A stretch of DNA of 64,000 nucleotides from Taibaiella sp041660405 (GCA_041660405.1 JBAZWL010000001.1:124001-188000); one strand, 5' to 3'. Numbered from the stretch's first letter, positions 42,978 to 51,511 are shown. Notes: generated by a model from the sequence alone, not told the origin. A program made the numbers and translations.

Positions 42978-43745
42978 TCAAAACTCGGGTGTAAGCAATA
43001 ATGTGAAACTCTTGATTTTATAAAGACCTGACTGAATGATAGCTTTAGTGAAACCCCACTCCCTCACCTTGTTTTTCTGTTCTTGATAACTGTTATTAGA
43101 CATCCTTGGATCAAATACAATTTCGTCAAATAGCTCTGTGGGGTTAATATCAAACTTATACGTATCGAATTGATTATCGCCTTGTGAATTATAAATCAAC
43201 CTTATTTCTTTTTCATGCTTAAATGCGACCCTTTTGAAGAAAAAAGATGATGCTTGACCCCAACCTGTTTGATCAAATATTTTCCCACTCATTCGTTTCT
43301 TGTCCTGTAACATTCCGACCAATGTCTTTGTACTAGAATATTTTACTTTGCCAACAAAGGATGATAGGTTGTAGAAAGTGCCATTCATCTTTTGATGCGA
43401 CCCGCCCTTTTCAAATATTGGAGTAAAAAGCTTTCGAATAGTGGTTTTAACTTTAACTCCGCTTTTCTCGGGTGAATAAATTCGCCACATGGCATCGCTT
43501 TCTCTTGTAAGGGACCAACATTGCCCATAAAAGTTGTCTCTAAAGCCAATTTGAAATTCTCTCCCATCCGGCAGCATCCCTGTTGAATTTAAAATGAAAT
43601 TCTCAAACGGGTCGTCCCATAATTTGGGTTTTACAAGCGTTAATGTCCTTTGTTGAAAAATTTCCTCGAGCCGATCAAAGCTAAATACTCTATAAACAGG
43701 CTTATCAAGTTCAGCCTCTGTGAGGAATATCAAATTGTCAATCAT
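42978..43745 (-). CDS. DUF2971 protein
   Basis: The 255-residue protein has the DUF2971 pattern: YRVFSFDRLEEIFQQRTLTLVKPKLWDDPFEN (LWDDPFE is the hallmark), then GQCWSLTRESDAMWRIYSPEKSGV and a later RVAFKHEKEIRLIYN. Residues that recur in the family (Trp-Asp-Asp-Pro-Phe-Glu, Cys-Trp-Ser, Trp-Arg-Tyr-Ser) suggest an enzymatic fold, but no activity is established. The family is often met in mobile or defence neighbourhoods. It is the middle gene of the three-gene cassette with equal 49-base gaps on both sides and no recognisable promoter of its own. Confidence 0.78.
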   Translation of the reverse strand: MIDNLIFLTEAELDKPVYRVFSFDRLEEIFQQRTLTLVKPKLWDDPFENFILNSTGMLPDGREFQIGFRDNFYGQCWSLTRESDAMWRIYSPEKSGVKVKTTIRKLFTPIFEKGGSHQKMNGTFYNLSSFVGKVKYSSTKTLVGMLQDKKRMSGKIFDQTGWGQASSFFFKRVAFKHEKEIRLIYNSQGDNQFDTYKFDINPTELFDEIVFDPRMSNNSYQEQKNKVREWGFTKAIIQSGLYKIKSFTLLLTPEF

Positions 43746-43794
43746 GATCTAAATGTTGTATTAGTGTTGATAAAATACCAATGGCGTGAAACCT

Positions 43795-44331
43795 TTAATT
43801 CTCATTATCTGTCCTAGAAAAATGGTAAAGCTCGCTTTTTTTGTCCTCCATCTTATTACCATAAATATCTTCGTAACTAACTTTGATAGTAAGTTGTCTT
43901 AGCGTAGATCTAATTTCTTCTCTTTGCCATTTTTGTTCATCAATTGAAGTGTCAATCGGTATTTCAATAAGCTTTATTATTTGTCCAGGCTGAAGTACGA
44001 AACTTTTATACGCTGTCCAGTACTCTTTATAATTCATATTACCAATAAGCTTCTTCGGTAGCCAATCATAGATACAGTTCTTAGAAACATCAGTCTTGTT
44101 AACTGCGGAAGCCATTGTAACAATTGCTATACCTGAACCAGAATTCCTTAGATCAACACACAAATTATTCTCATAGTCCCATTGACCAATTTGAAGAATA
44201 GGTTTAACTGATTTGATATTATGCTCTCGTTGAAGCTTAAATGTTTTAAAAGAAATCAAGGCACTCCAAAGAGATGTTAGAAGTGCGAGCCCTGCAATTA
44301 TTCCTTCCCAATATTGTTTTATCAATTCCAT
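43795..44331 (-). CDS. Membrane-anchored protein of the cassette, function unknown
   Basis: The 178-residue protein has one N-terminal membrane helix (about 10-29, GIIAGLALLTSLWSALISF) followed by a charged segment and a soluble beta-rich domain (about 40-170, PILQIGQWDYENNLCVDLRN and LTIKVSYEDIYGNKM). It ends in polar residues. I recognise no family beyond generic hypothetical proteins. As the first gene of the cassette it lies closest to the 21-bp repeat array, whose edge is 124 bases upstream. The intervening DNA is AT-rich and has no TAnnTTTG box on the minus strand. Confidence 0.7.
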   Translation of the reverse strand: MELIKQYWEGIIAGLALLTSLWSALISFKTFKLQREHNIKSVKPILQIGQWDYENNLCVDLRNSGSGIAIVTMASAVNKTDVSKNCIYDWLPKKLIGNMNYKEYWTAYKSFVLQPGQIIKLIEIPIDTSIDEQKWQREEIRSTLRQLTIKVSYEDIYGNKMEDKKSELYHFSRTDNEN

Positions 44332-44455
44332 GTTGAGTTTGAGTTCCTAACTTGTAAATACCAAATTGCAAGTCATCTCGGTGATACTTACAATATTAAC
44401 ATTTCCATAGCAATTACTCAAATTAATCTTTTATTCTATGCTTCTTTGTAAAGAG
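44332..44455. other. AT-rich leader between the cassette and the repeat array
   Basis: These 124 bases are AT-rich with no hairpin of note. Any promoter of the cassette must lie here or inside the array, but no exact Bacteroidota -7 box is visible on the minus strand. Confidence 0.4.
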
Positions 44456-44988
44456 CCATGGCAATTGTCCATATCGCACATGACAGGGACCGATCGTACC
44501 TGATGGTATCCCCATCTTACATGACCTGCTCCGTGTCGCACCTGACCCCCTCACAAGGCGTACATGACCTGTTCCGTGTCGTACACGACCCCTTCCGCAG
44601 CATACTTGACAGGTTCCATGCAATACTTGACGTGTTACACACGGCACCAGAGGGGGTATCATATCGTACACGATCCCGTCCGCAACATACCCGATGGTTG
44701 CACAAGTCGTACATGACTCCGTCCACATTGTACATGACGGGGGTACAAATGGTACCTGACCTAGTCCGGATCATACCTGATCTGGTCCGGATCGTACCTG
44801 ATACGTGTACATGTCGCACATGATCCCGTCCGCAGTGTACACGATGAGGTACATATGGTACCTGATAACTTCCGCAGCGTATTTGAAGAGGTTACATGCA
44901 GTACCTGACAGGTTCCACAGGGGGTACCTGACAAGGTCCGAACGGTACCTGATTTTGCCCAGACGCTACAGGATCAGGTACTTTACGT
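44456..44988. repeat. Degenerate 21-bp tandem array, 24 units plus a decayed end
   Basis: From 44456 to 44965 the DNA is a head-to-tail series of 24 units, 17 of them exactly 21 bases... the rest 20-23. The consensus is GTAC(C/A/T)(T/C)GA(C/T), three to four variable bases, then (G/T)TCCG and a variable 4-base end often finishing in C or G. Typical units start at 44561, 44582, 44710, 44753, 44774, 44859 and 44925. A further decayed copy runs to about 44988. Units are not identical, there is no constant repeat with unique spacers, and the 20-, 22- and 23-base units break any long reading frame. GC is about 50-55% by eye, against about a third in the cassette. It sits between the murI stop codon and the EVE-HNH cassette. 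I do not recognise it as a described element. Confidence 0.85.
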
Positions 44989-45012
44989 TATTTAATATGG
45001 TTGTGTAGATTT

Positions 45013-45834
45013 TTACCCCTCCAAATGCACATGCTGCGCCTTCACCGCTTCACCAAAAAAGGTAGTAGCATGCTCTTCAAAATCGCTGGTCGCATCTGTA
45101 GTAAAAAAGGATTTGCTGCCACCTTTTGAGAGGATTGTTTCTAATTCCGGATGGCGCAGCAGATAATCAGCCAAGCTATCGGCTACTATCGGCCCTTGTG
45201 AGATGAGTTTTACCCCTTCAGGTATATACTTCCTGATCTTATTTTCAAGTAAAGGATAGTGTGTGCAGGCAAGCAGTACGGTATCTATATCACGATCCTG
45301 TGCAAATAACTGTTCCAGGTCTTTGCGGATATAATAATCAACGCCATCGCCTTTGTAATCACCGTTTTCAATAAAAGGAACCCATAAGGGACAAGCTTGT
45401 TGGTACACTTTTATTTCAGGATAAAAATTGCTGATCTCCTTTGGGTATGAACCTGAAGTAACGGTTCCTTTGGTGCCCAGTATACCTACTTTTTTTGTGT
45501 GAGTAAACGTGCCAATATTTTCGGCGCTAGGCCGTATTACACCCAACACTCTTTTGGATGCATCAAGTCTAGGCAGATCAATTTGTTGAATGGTTCTTAA
45601 CGCTTTGGCAGAAGCGGTATTGCAAGCCAATATTACCAATGGGCAACCTTGTTCAAAAAACCATTGCACACATTCCAGGGTATATTCATATACGGTTTCA
45701 AAGGAACGATTGCCATAGGGCGCGCGGGCATTATCCCCCAGATACAAATAATCGTATTGCGGAAGCCTGTCTGCTATTGATCTGAAGACGGTAAGCCCTC
45801 CATATCCGGAGTCAAATATTCCTATGGGTTGCAT
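45013..45834 (-). CDS. murI: Glutamate racemase
   Basis: MurI makes D-glutamate for peptidoglycan. From the ATG at 45834 the protein has 273 residues, beginning MQPIGIFDSGYGGLTV. The two catalytic cysteines are Cys71 in LACNTASA and the Cys of LLACTHYPLL (about 185). A longer reading from 45885 would add 17 residues (IPISNFQFPISNL) that are only a translation of an intergenic repeat, so it is rejected. The array of 21-bp units begins to decay just after its stop codon. Confidence 0.95.
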   Translation of the reverse strand: MQPIGIFDSGYGGLTVFRSIADRLPQYDYLYLGDNARAPYGNRSFETVYEYTLECVQWFFEQGCPLVILACNTASAKALRTIQQIDLPRLDASKRVLGVIRPSAENIGTFTHTKKVGILGTKGTVTSGSYPKEISNFYPEIKVYQQACPLWVPFIENGDYKGDGVDYYIRKDLEQLFAQDRDIDTVLLACTHYPLLENKIRKYIPEGVKLISQGPIVADSLADYLLRHPELETILSKGGSKSFFTTDATSDFEEHATTFFGEAVKAQHVHLEG

Positions 45835-45840
45835 GAGGTT

Positions 45841-45899
45841 AGAAATTGGAAATTGGAAATTAGAAATTGGAATCCGAATTTCCAATTTCTAATTCCAAT
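45841..45899. repeat. Intergenic GGAAATTAGAAATTGG palindrome
   Basis: A run of GAAATTGGAAATTGGAAATT (45842-45861), AGAAATTGGAAT, then the complementary AATTTCCAATTTCTAATTCC (45877-45896) forms a long AT-rich inverted repeat with internal nine-base direct repeats. It lies between the helicase stop and the murI start, both on the minus strand. Such GGAAATTAGAAATTGG repeats are dispersed in many Bacteroidota genomes (from memory). Confidence 0.7.
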
Positions 45900-45901
45900 A
45901 A

Positions 45902-48900
45902 TTAACCCAACAAGTATGCCACATCTTCTTTGGTCAGTTTTTTCATAAATGCATTATCATCTGCAATCAGTTCTTTTACCAGCGTAAGTTTGCGTTCCTG
46001 CAGCAACAGTATTTTCTCTTCAATGGTATCCTTACAGATCAATCGGTATGCAAAGATATTTTTCGTTTGCCCTATACGGTGCGTACGGTCAATGGCTTGT
46101 TGCTCTACAGCTGGGTTCCACCAAGGGTCTACGATGTACACATAGTCAGCTGCAGTAAGGTTAAGACCCACACCACCGGCCTTAAGCGATATCAGGAACA
46201 CACGGCATTCTTCATCGTTCTGGAAGGCTTGAATAGCTTTCTCCCTATCGGTAGAAGAGGTACCACCATCAAAGTAAACATAAGGAATACTTTGCTTTTC
46301 CAATTCATCTTTGATCAAAGCAAGCATACCCAGGAATTGTGAGAAGACAAGCGCTTTATGATTACCTGTATTCTCCGTTAATTCCCTTACCAGTTCCTCT
46401 ATTTTCACCGAGTGATTTTCATATCTTTCATCTTCATTCAGAATAGCGGGTGAATCACAGATCTGGCGCAATTTCATCAAGCCGGTTAAGATACTAAGTT
46501 GCGAACGTTCCATTCCTTTCTCTTCAATCTCTCCCAGAATTTTGCTCCGGAAACTATTGCGATAAGCATCGTAAATTTTCCTTTGCTTGACACCCATTTC
46601 ACAGAAGAGCACCATTTCTGTTTTCTCTGGAAGGTCAGGAGCAACTTGTTCCTTAGTACGGCGCAATAGGAATGGATGAATCAGCTTGCGCAAATGTTTC
46701 TTTGCTTCTTCCTCCTGCATTTTATCAATAGGCGTAGCAAATTCATTTCTGAAAAATTCCATAGAACCCAGCATGCCGGGGTTCAGGAAGTTCATTTGTG
46801 CAAAGAGATCAAAAGTATTATTCTGTACCGGCGTACCACTTAATGCAAGCCTGTTTTTGCTTTGCAACAGTAATGACGCTTTAGCCACTTGCGACATCGG
46901 GTTTTTAATAGCCTGTGATTCATCAAGCACAACGTAATCAAATTGCATCTGCGACAGCATTTTAATATCGCTACGCAACGTACCATATGTGGTAATAATC
47001 AGGTTCGTGTCTTTAAAATCATCCGGTTTATTCCTACGTTGCGGTCCATGATGAATAACATAGGTGATCTCTGGTGTAAATTTCTTGATCTCATTTTCCC
47101 AGTTATAGATCAATGTTGTGGGACAAGCCACCATGTACAATGCTCCCGGATTCTGATTGAGGTAATGTTGCAGGAAAGTCAGTGTCTGCAAGGTTTTACC
47201 AAGACCCATGTCATCTGCCAATATACCACCCCAGCCTATCTCACTAAGGAAAGAAAGCCACTTGAATCCCGCTTGTTGATAAGGCCTCAATACTGCATGT
47301 ACATTTTCAGGAAGCTCAAAATTATCATCCTTTTCAAAATCATAATCCAGCAGGCGCTCGCGTTTTTGAGCAAGTTCTGCTAGTACATCTGATTCTTCAA
47401 TCTCTTCACTTAAGCCTTCAATAGCAGAGAAGTGGAATTTCTTTAACCGTATCTGGTTGCCGCCACTTACTGCACCCAGCTTCACCATCAGGGAATATTT
47501 ATCCAGCCAGTCTTCCGACAATAAACCAATACTACCATCGCTAAGCGCGACAAAATTCTGCTTTTTTGTAAGCGCTTTTTTTACTTCTGCTATACTCACG
47601 CGTTCGTCGCCAAACGTAAGTTCTACATCAGCATCAAACCAATCTATACCGCTACTGAATTGTAATTTGGTACGGGGCTTATTCGGATTAATCCTTAATT
47701 GCTTCAGGTTTTCATAGCCAACAATTTTTACATTGGCTTCCTGGAGGGTATCCATAAAACCAAAATACCAATTGCCCTTTAATGCTTCATTTGCAGGCAA
47801 AAGGAAGGAATGTGATTTGCGGCTTTCCTGCATTAATGGGTGCAGGTGGCGAAGCATAGTCAGGAATGTTTGTTCCGAAGCTTCGTTTCTTTCATGCACT
47901 ACCACTTTACCGTTTTTAGCGGTAACAGCTGGTGTATAATCAAGCCATTGCTTCTCCACACCTTCGTAATCGAAGATCGGTTTGAAGACCATCATCTTGT
48001 CTGTTTCCCTTAGGTACAGTTTCAATTCCGGTTCTACTTCAGTTATATTTTCTTTCAGTGATTCATGGAAGTCGATCGCAGTATTTCCTGACAGCGGCAA
48101 AAGTTCTGCCTTCAAATATTCCGCCCAATCTTCCGCTTTTATAAGTACAGAACCATCATTACGGAATTGTTCCATAATCATTACCACATCTATATTAGCT
48201 GCGGCATGAAACACGTTGCCAACGCGGATCATAGCACTGTTCACTACAAATACCTGGTCGAAGTGGTACGTGTCTTCATCTATTTGAAAACGTAGTTCCA
48301 ACATGATATCGCCATTGGCTTCAGCCGCAGGTTCTACGAATATTTGTGTCTGGTATGTTTTCTGGGAGAAGTGTGCTTTCTCCAGGTTATTGGTCAGAAA
48401 ATATTTTCCTTCCGGCAAATAATATACAAAAGGATAACTGTTGAAATGTTCCAGCAAGCGTTGATAGCGCGGTAGATAAAAATCCCATACCTGCTTGCGC
48501 AACTCATCTTTCGGGAACTCCATCAGTTCTTTGGGAAGGCTATCCCAAAACTCCCCAAAAGGTGTGTCCCGTTTTATAGATTTAAAAAGCTCATCAGGGC
48601 TTTGTTTGCGCAAAGCCGTTACCAGCAGCTTATCGCGCTCTTGTAATCCGGCTGGAGAAATGTATTGATTAGCTTCCAGTTTTTCTACTGTGCCACTATA
48701 TCCTTCTCCATTCTCATCCGGTTCTCCTGAAAGCAATTCAAAACTGGTATAAGGGAAATGATCAATTTTGCTACCGCCAACCAATACGCCCATTCTCTTT
48801 TTAGAAGGCACAATAGCCTCGGCTACCATCGCTTCTTTCTCCGCCTTATATTTTGAAACCGGCGCTGCCGGCTGCATAGATATCTTTTTGATGGACGGAT

Positions 48901-49672
48901 CCAGCACTCTCAAAAACGGTTTACCATCATGGTAAGAAAAATCGAACTTTCCAGCAAGATCATCTTTAAGACTGTAACCATAAAGACTTAGCAATTTATC
49001 CTTCTGTACATCCCAGTTACGCAATGTGCTGAAATAGTGGCCACCATGTTTGTTCAACGCATCCAGGAATACGGCTGCTTTGTGCACACATAAAGGAAAG
49101 CGCTTCTCATCACAATCGCAGGAAGTATCAAAATAGCGTTCTTCATTTTGTTTCAGAAATACTTGTGAAACATTTCCGGCTTCATCTTTTACTTCTGCCT
49201 TAACTGCATCATTCTTAGCTTCCAGTACTTTTATTTTTTTTGCTGCTACAATTTCTTCTGCTTGTTCAAAAACGGATGCAGAGGAAAATAGTTTTAAAAA
49301 ATGCGTGGTGATCTGGCGCATACGCACTGTGGTATGCGTCTGGTCGTACTGCATTTTTACATTCTCAAAATAGCCGCTTTGCAACAGATCATTAAGCTGA
49401 AACAAAGCCGCAGCTTCATGCCGGCATACGGTACCCATGTTGTACGGGCACTGGCAGCGAAGCGATATATCCTTGGGATGCAGGTAGTTCTGAACAGTTA
49501 CTTTGTAAAAATTGCTATACACATCATTGCGCACACGAAACACCACTTGTTCTATGAGTGTATCGTTTTCAAGCATCTGAACGCCGGAAGTATGAAATAT
49601 ACGTTTCCCCCTTCGAATTACTTCGTCGGTGGCGTTATGGTACACATGTTTAATTAAATCGGGTAAGGACAT
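45902..49672 (-). CDS. SNF2-family helicase with two SWIM-type zinc fingers
   Basis: The 1256-residue protein has an N-terminal region with two CxCxnCxH SWIM-like zinc motifs (CQCPYNMGTVCRH, about 75-87, and CDCDEKRFPLCVH, about 188-200), a long middle region (about 250-790), and a C-terminal SNF2 motor. The motor shows GWGGILADDMGLGKTLQTL (Walker A), VVLDESQAIKN (Walker B), LSGTPVQNN, and LISLKAGGVGLNLTAADYV plus DPWWNPAVEQQAIDRTHRIGQ in the second lobe. Bacterial SWIM/SNF2 proteins are DNA-dependent ATPases whose cellular role is poorly known. It is upstream of murI with a palindromic repeat between. Confidence 0.9.
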   Translation of the reverse strand: MSLPDLIKHVYHNATDEVIRRGKRIFHTSGVQMLENDTLIEQVVFRVRNDVYSNFYKVTVQNYLHPKDISLRCQCPYNMGTVCRHEAAALFQLNDLLQSGYFENVKMQYDQTHTTVRMRQITTHFLKLFSSASVFEQAEEIVAAKKIKVLEAKNDAVKAEVKDEAGNVSQVFLKQNEERYFDTSCDCDEKRFPLCVHKAAVFLDALNKHGGHYFSTLRNWDVQKDKLLSLYGYSLKDDLAGKFDFSYHDGKPFLRVLDPSIKKISMQPAAPVSKYKAEKEAMVAEAIVPSKKRMGVLVGGSKIDHFPYTSFELLSGEPDENGEGYSGTVEKLEANQYISPAGLQERDKLLVTALRKQSPDELFKSIKRDTPFGEFWDSLPKELMEFPKDELRKQVWDFYLPRYQRLLEHFNSYPFVYYLPEGKYFLTNNLEKAHFSQKTYQTQIFVEPAAEANGDIMLELRFQIDEDTYHFDQVFVVNSAMIRVGNVFHAAANIDVVMIMEQFRNDGSVLIKAEDWAEYLKAELLPLSGNTAIDFHESLKENITEVEPELKLYLRETDKMMVFKPIFDYEGVEKQWLDYTPAVTAKNGKVVVHERNEASEQTFLTMLRHLHPLMQESRKSHSFLLPANEALKGNWYFGFMDTLQEANVKIVGYENLKQLRINPNKPRTKLQFSSGIDWFDADVELTFGDERVSIAEVKKALTKKQNFVALSDGSIGLLSEDWLDKYSLMVKLGAVSGGNQIRLKKFHFSAIEGLSEEIEESDVLAELAQKRERLLDYDFEKDDNFELPENVHAVLRPYQQAGFKWLSFLSEIGWGGILADDMGLGKTLQTLTFLQHYLNQNPGALYMVACPTTLIYNWENEIKKFTPEITYVIHHGPQRRNKPDDFKDTNLIITTYGTLRSDIKMLSQMQFDYVVLDESQAIKNPMSQVAKASLLLQSKNRLALSGTPVQNNTFDLFAQMNFLNPGMLGSMEFFRNEFATPIDKMQEEEAKKHLRKLIHPFLLRRTKEQVAPDLPEKTEMVLFCEMGVKQRKIYDAYRNSFRSKILGEIEEKGMERSQLSILTGLMKLRQICDSPAILNEDERYENHSVKIEELVRELTENTGNHKALVFSQFLGMLALIKDELEKQSIPYVYFDGGTSSTDREKAIQAFQNDEECRVFLISLKAGGVGLNLTAADYVYIVDPWWNPAVEQQAIDRTHRIGQTKNIFAYRLICKDTIEEKILLLQERKLTLVKELIADDNAFMKKLTKEDVAYLLG

Positions 49673-49822
49673 TCTTTATAGCTGCCTTTGAAAAAAGCAA
49701 GCGGCAAAATTACCGAAAAAGCAGGAGAAAAGGAGTTCCTGAAGGATAAAAATTCTTATCCATTAATTATTTATAGCTATAAAACGATTTTTTAACAAGC
49801 AATATCGAGCCGAAAATATTTT

Positions 49823-49830
49823 TAGCTTTG
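49823..49830 (+). promoter_or_regulatory. -7 box of polX (leaderless layout)
   Basis: TAGCTTTG is an exact -7 box and ends five bases before the ATG at 49836. No matching -33 is seen at the usual distance. Confidence 0.45.
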
Positions 49831-49835
49831 CCTCC

Positions 49836-51491
49836 ATGATGACCAATCAGGAAATAGCAGACATTTTCGACCTTCTCTCCAAGCTCATGGATATCCATGG
49901 CGAAAATAGTTTTAAGACCAAAACATATAGCACAGCGGCTTATCGGCTGGAAAAGCTGTCGTCCACATTGGCAGAGATGGGTCCGGAACAGATCGTTTCC
50001 ATTTCCGGTATTGGCGATGCTGTTACCAAAAAGATACAGGATATTCTGACTACAGGTAAATTGCCATTGCTGGAAGAATACCTGAATAAAACGCCGCCAG
50101 GAGTGGTAGAAATGCTTTCTATAAAGGGTATAGGCCCAAAAAAGATATCCGTATTGTGGAAAGAACTTGGCGCAGAATCTATTGGAGAACTAGAATATGC
50201 CTGCAACGAAAACCGGTTGATCACCTTAAAAGGTTTTGGTGCAAAAACACAGGAAAGTATTCTGAAGAGTATTGCTTTTATGCGTAATAATATGGGCTTT
50301 TACCTTTGGGCCGAAGCAGAAGCCATAGCATTGCAAGTAAAGAATGATATACAAACTGCTTTTCCTGATGCAAAGATTGAATTCACAGGAGAATACAGGA
50401 GGCAGGTTCCGGCATTAGCCTCTATTTCCTTTATTACCGATCTTGCTGATGAGCAGATGAGATCTACCTTTGAGCTTGTTCCCGATACAGTTTTCGAAAA
50501 CCAGGAGGATACCTTATTTGTACAAATTCCCAACGCACCAATCTTACATTTTTACAAATGTCAGACGCAGAATTTTTATTCAGCATTATTTACGAGTACT
50601 TCAGCGCCGTTATTTGCTGAAGCTTTCGCAGGTCAATATGCTGTTCCGGAGCAAGCAGAAAGTGAAGAAGCAATCTTTGAACATAACAAGCTATCGTTCA
50701 TTCCGCCATCATTACGGGAATCAGGCGATATTCTGGCAAAGGCTGCTACAAACGTGATCCCGGAATTGATACAACTCGGAGATATTAAAGGTATTATTCA
50801 CAGCCACTCTACCTGGAGTGATGGTGTAAATACATTGGAACAAATGGCTGTTGCCGCGCGGGATAAAGGATATGAATACCTCGTGATTAGCGACCATAGC
50901 CAGGCAGCTTTTTATGCCAACGGTCTATTTCCTGATCGTATTCTTTTACAACACGCAGAAATTGATATGTTGAATGAAAAGCTGGCACCTTTCCGTATTT
51001 TCAAAAGTATAGAAGCGGACATTTTACATGATGGATCTTTAGATTATAATGCAGCAGTATTATCCTCGTTTGATCTTGTAATTGCTTCGGTACATAGCAA
51101 CCTTAAAATGAGTGAAGAGAAGGCTATGCAGCGTTTATTAGCCGCTATTCAAAACCCTTTTACCACTATACTTGGCCACCCTACAGGCCGGCTACTACTT
51201 TCCAGAGAAGGTTATCCTGTTGATCATAAAATGTTGATAGATGCTTGTGTGGAGCACAATGTTGTTATCGAGATCAATGCACATCCACGCCGCCTTGACC
51301 TTGACTGGAGCTGGATTCCATATGCTTTAGATAAAGGAGCAATGTTGTCTGTTGATCCAGATGCGCACTCCATTAAGGGTATGGATCTGGTAAGGTATGG
51401 TGTTTATGCTGCGCAGAAAGGTGGGTTAACTAAAGATCGCAACCTTAGCTCTATGGGCTTGACGGAATTTGAAAAGTTTATCAAAAAATAA
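49836..51491 (+). CDS. polX: PolX-type protein: PHP phosphoesterase with degenerate polymerase domain
   Basis: The 551-residue protein begins with the PolX 8-kDa HhH domain (about 1-85, SGIGDAVTKKIQDILTTGKL) and a second HhH (GIGPKKISVLWKELGAES). The palm motif normally GSYRRxxxxxGDID reads GEYRRQVPALASIS, so both catalytic Asp are Ser. The C-terminal PHP domain (about 320-551) is intact: IHSHSTWSDG, ISDHSQAA, SIEADIL, SVHSN, GHPTGR and DPDAHS supply the metal ligands. It should therefore keep a metal-dependent 3'-5' exonuclease or phosphoesterase activity, probably in base-excision repair, but not polymerase activity. Either of two adjacent ATG codons may start it. Confidence 0.9.
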   Translation: MMTNQEIADIFDLLSKLMDIHGENSFKTKTYSTAAYRLEKLSSTLAEMGPEQIVSISGIGDAVTKKIQDILTTGKLPLLEEYLNKTPPGVVEMLSIKGIGPKKISVLWKELGAESIGELEYACNENRLITLKGFGAKTQESILKSIAFMRNNMGFYLWAEAEAIALQVKNDIQTAFPDAKIEFTGEYRRQVPALASISFITDLADEQMRSTFELVPDTVFENQEDTLFVQIPNAPILHFYKCQTQNFYSALFTSTSAPLFAEAFAGQYAVPEQAESEEAIFEHNKLSFIPPSLRESGDILAKAATNVIPELIQLGDIKGIIHSHSTWSDGVNTLEQMAVAARDKGYEYLVISDHSQAAFYANGLFPDRILLQHAEIDMLNEKLAPFRIFKSIEADILHDGSLDYNAAVLSSFDLVIASVHSNLKMSEEKAMQRLLAAIQNPFTTILGHPTGRLLLSREGYPVDHKMLIDACVEHNVVIEINAHPRRLDLDWSWIPYALDKGAMLSVDPDAHSIKGMDLVRYGVYAAQKGGLTKDRNLSSMGLTEFEKFIKK

Positions 51492-51511
51492 GTGCGCCTC
51501 GTTTTACCGGA

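Noticed and set aside
44458..44823. Heptad-like ORF in the array (HDLFRVV, HDPFRSI, PDLVRII) as a repeat protein
   Set aside because: The seven-residue period is a by-product of the 21-base DNA unit; both strands are open in several frames, units of 20, 22 and 23 bases break the frame, and no start/RBS is convincing.
44456..44988. CRISPR array
   Set aside because: Units are contiguous with no spacers of constant length, units differ from one another, and no cas genes are near.
42057..45012. Integrase, att sites or transposase bounding the accessory cassette
   Set aside because: I looked for direct repeats and recombinase genes around the cassette and saw none, so its mobility is not supported.
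45835..45885. N-terminal extension of murI
   Set aside because: It encodes only the intergenic AATTTC repeat.
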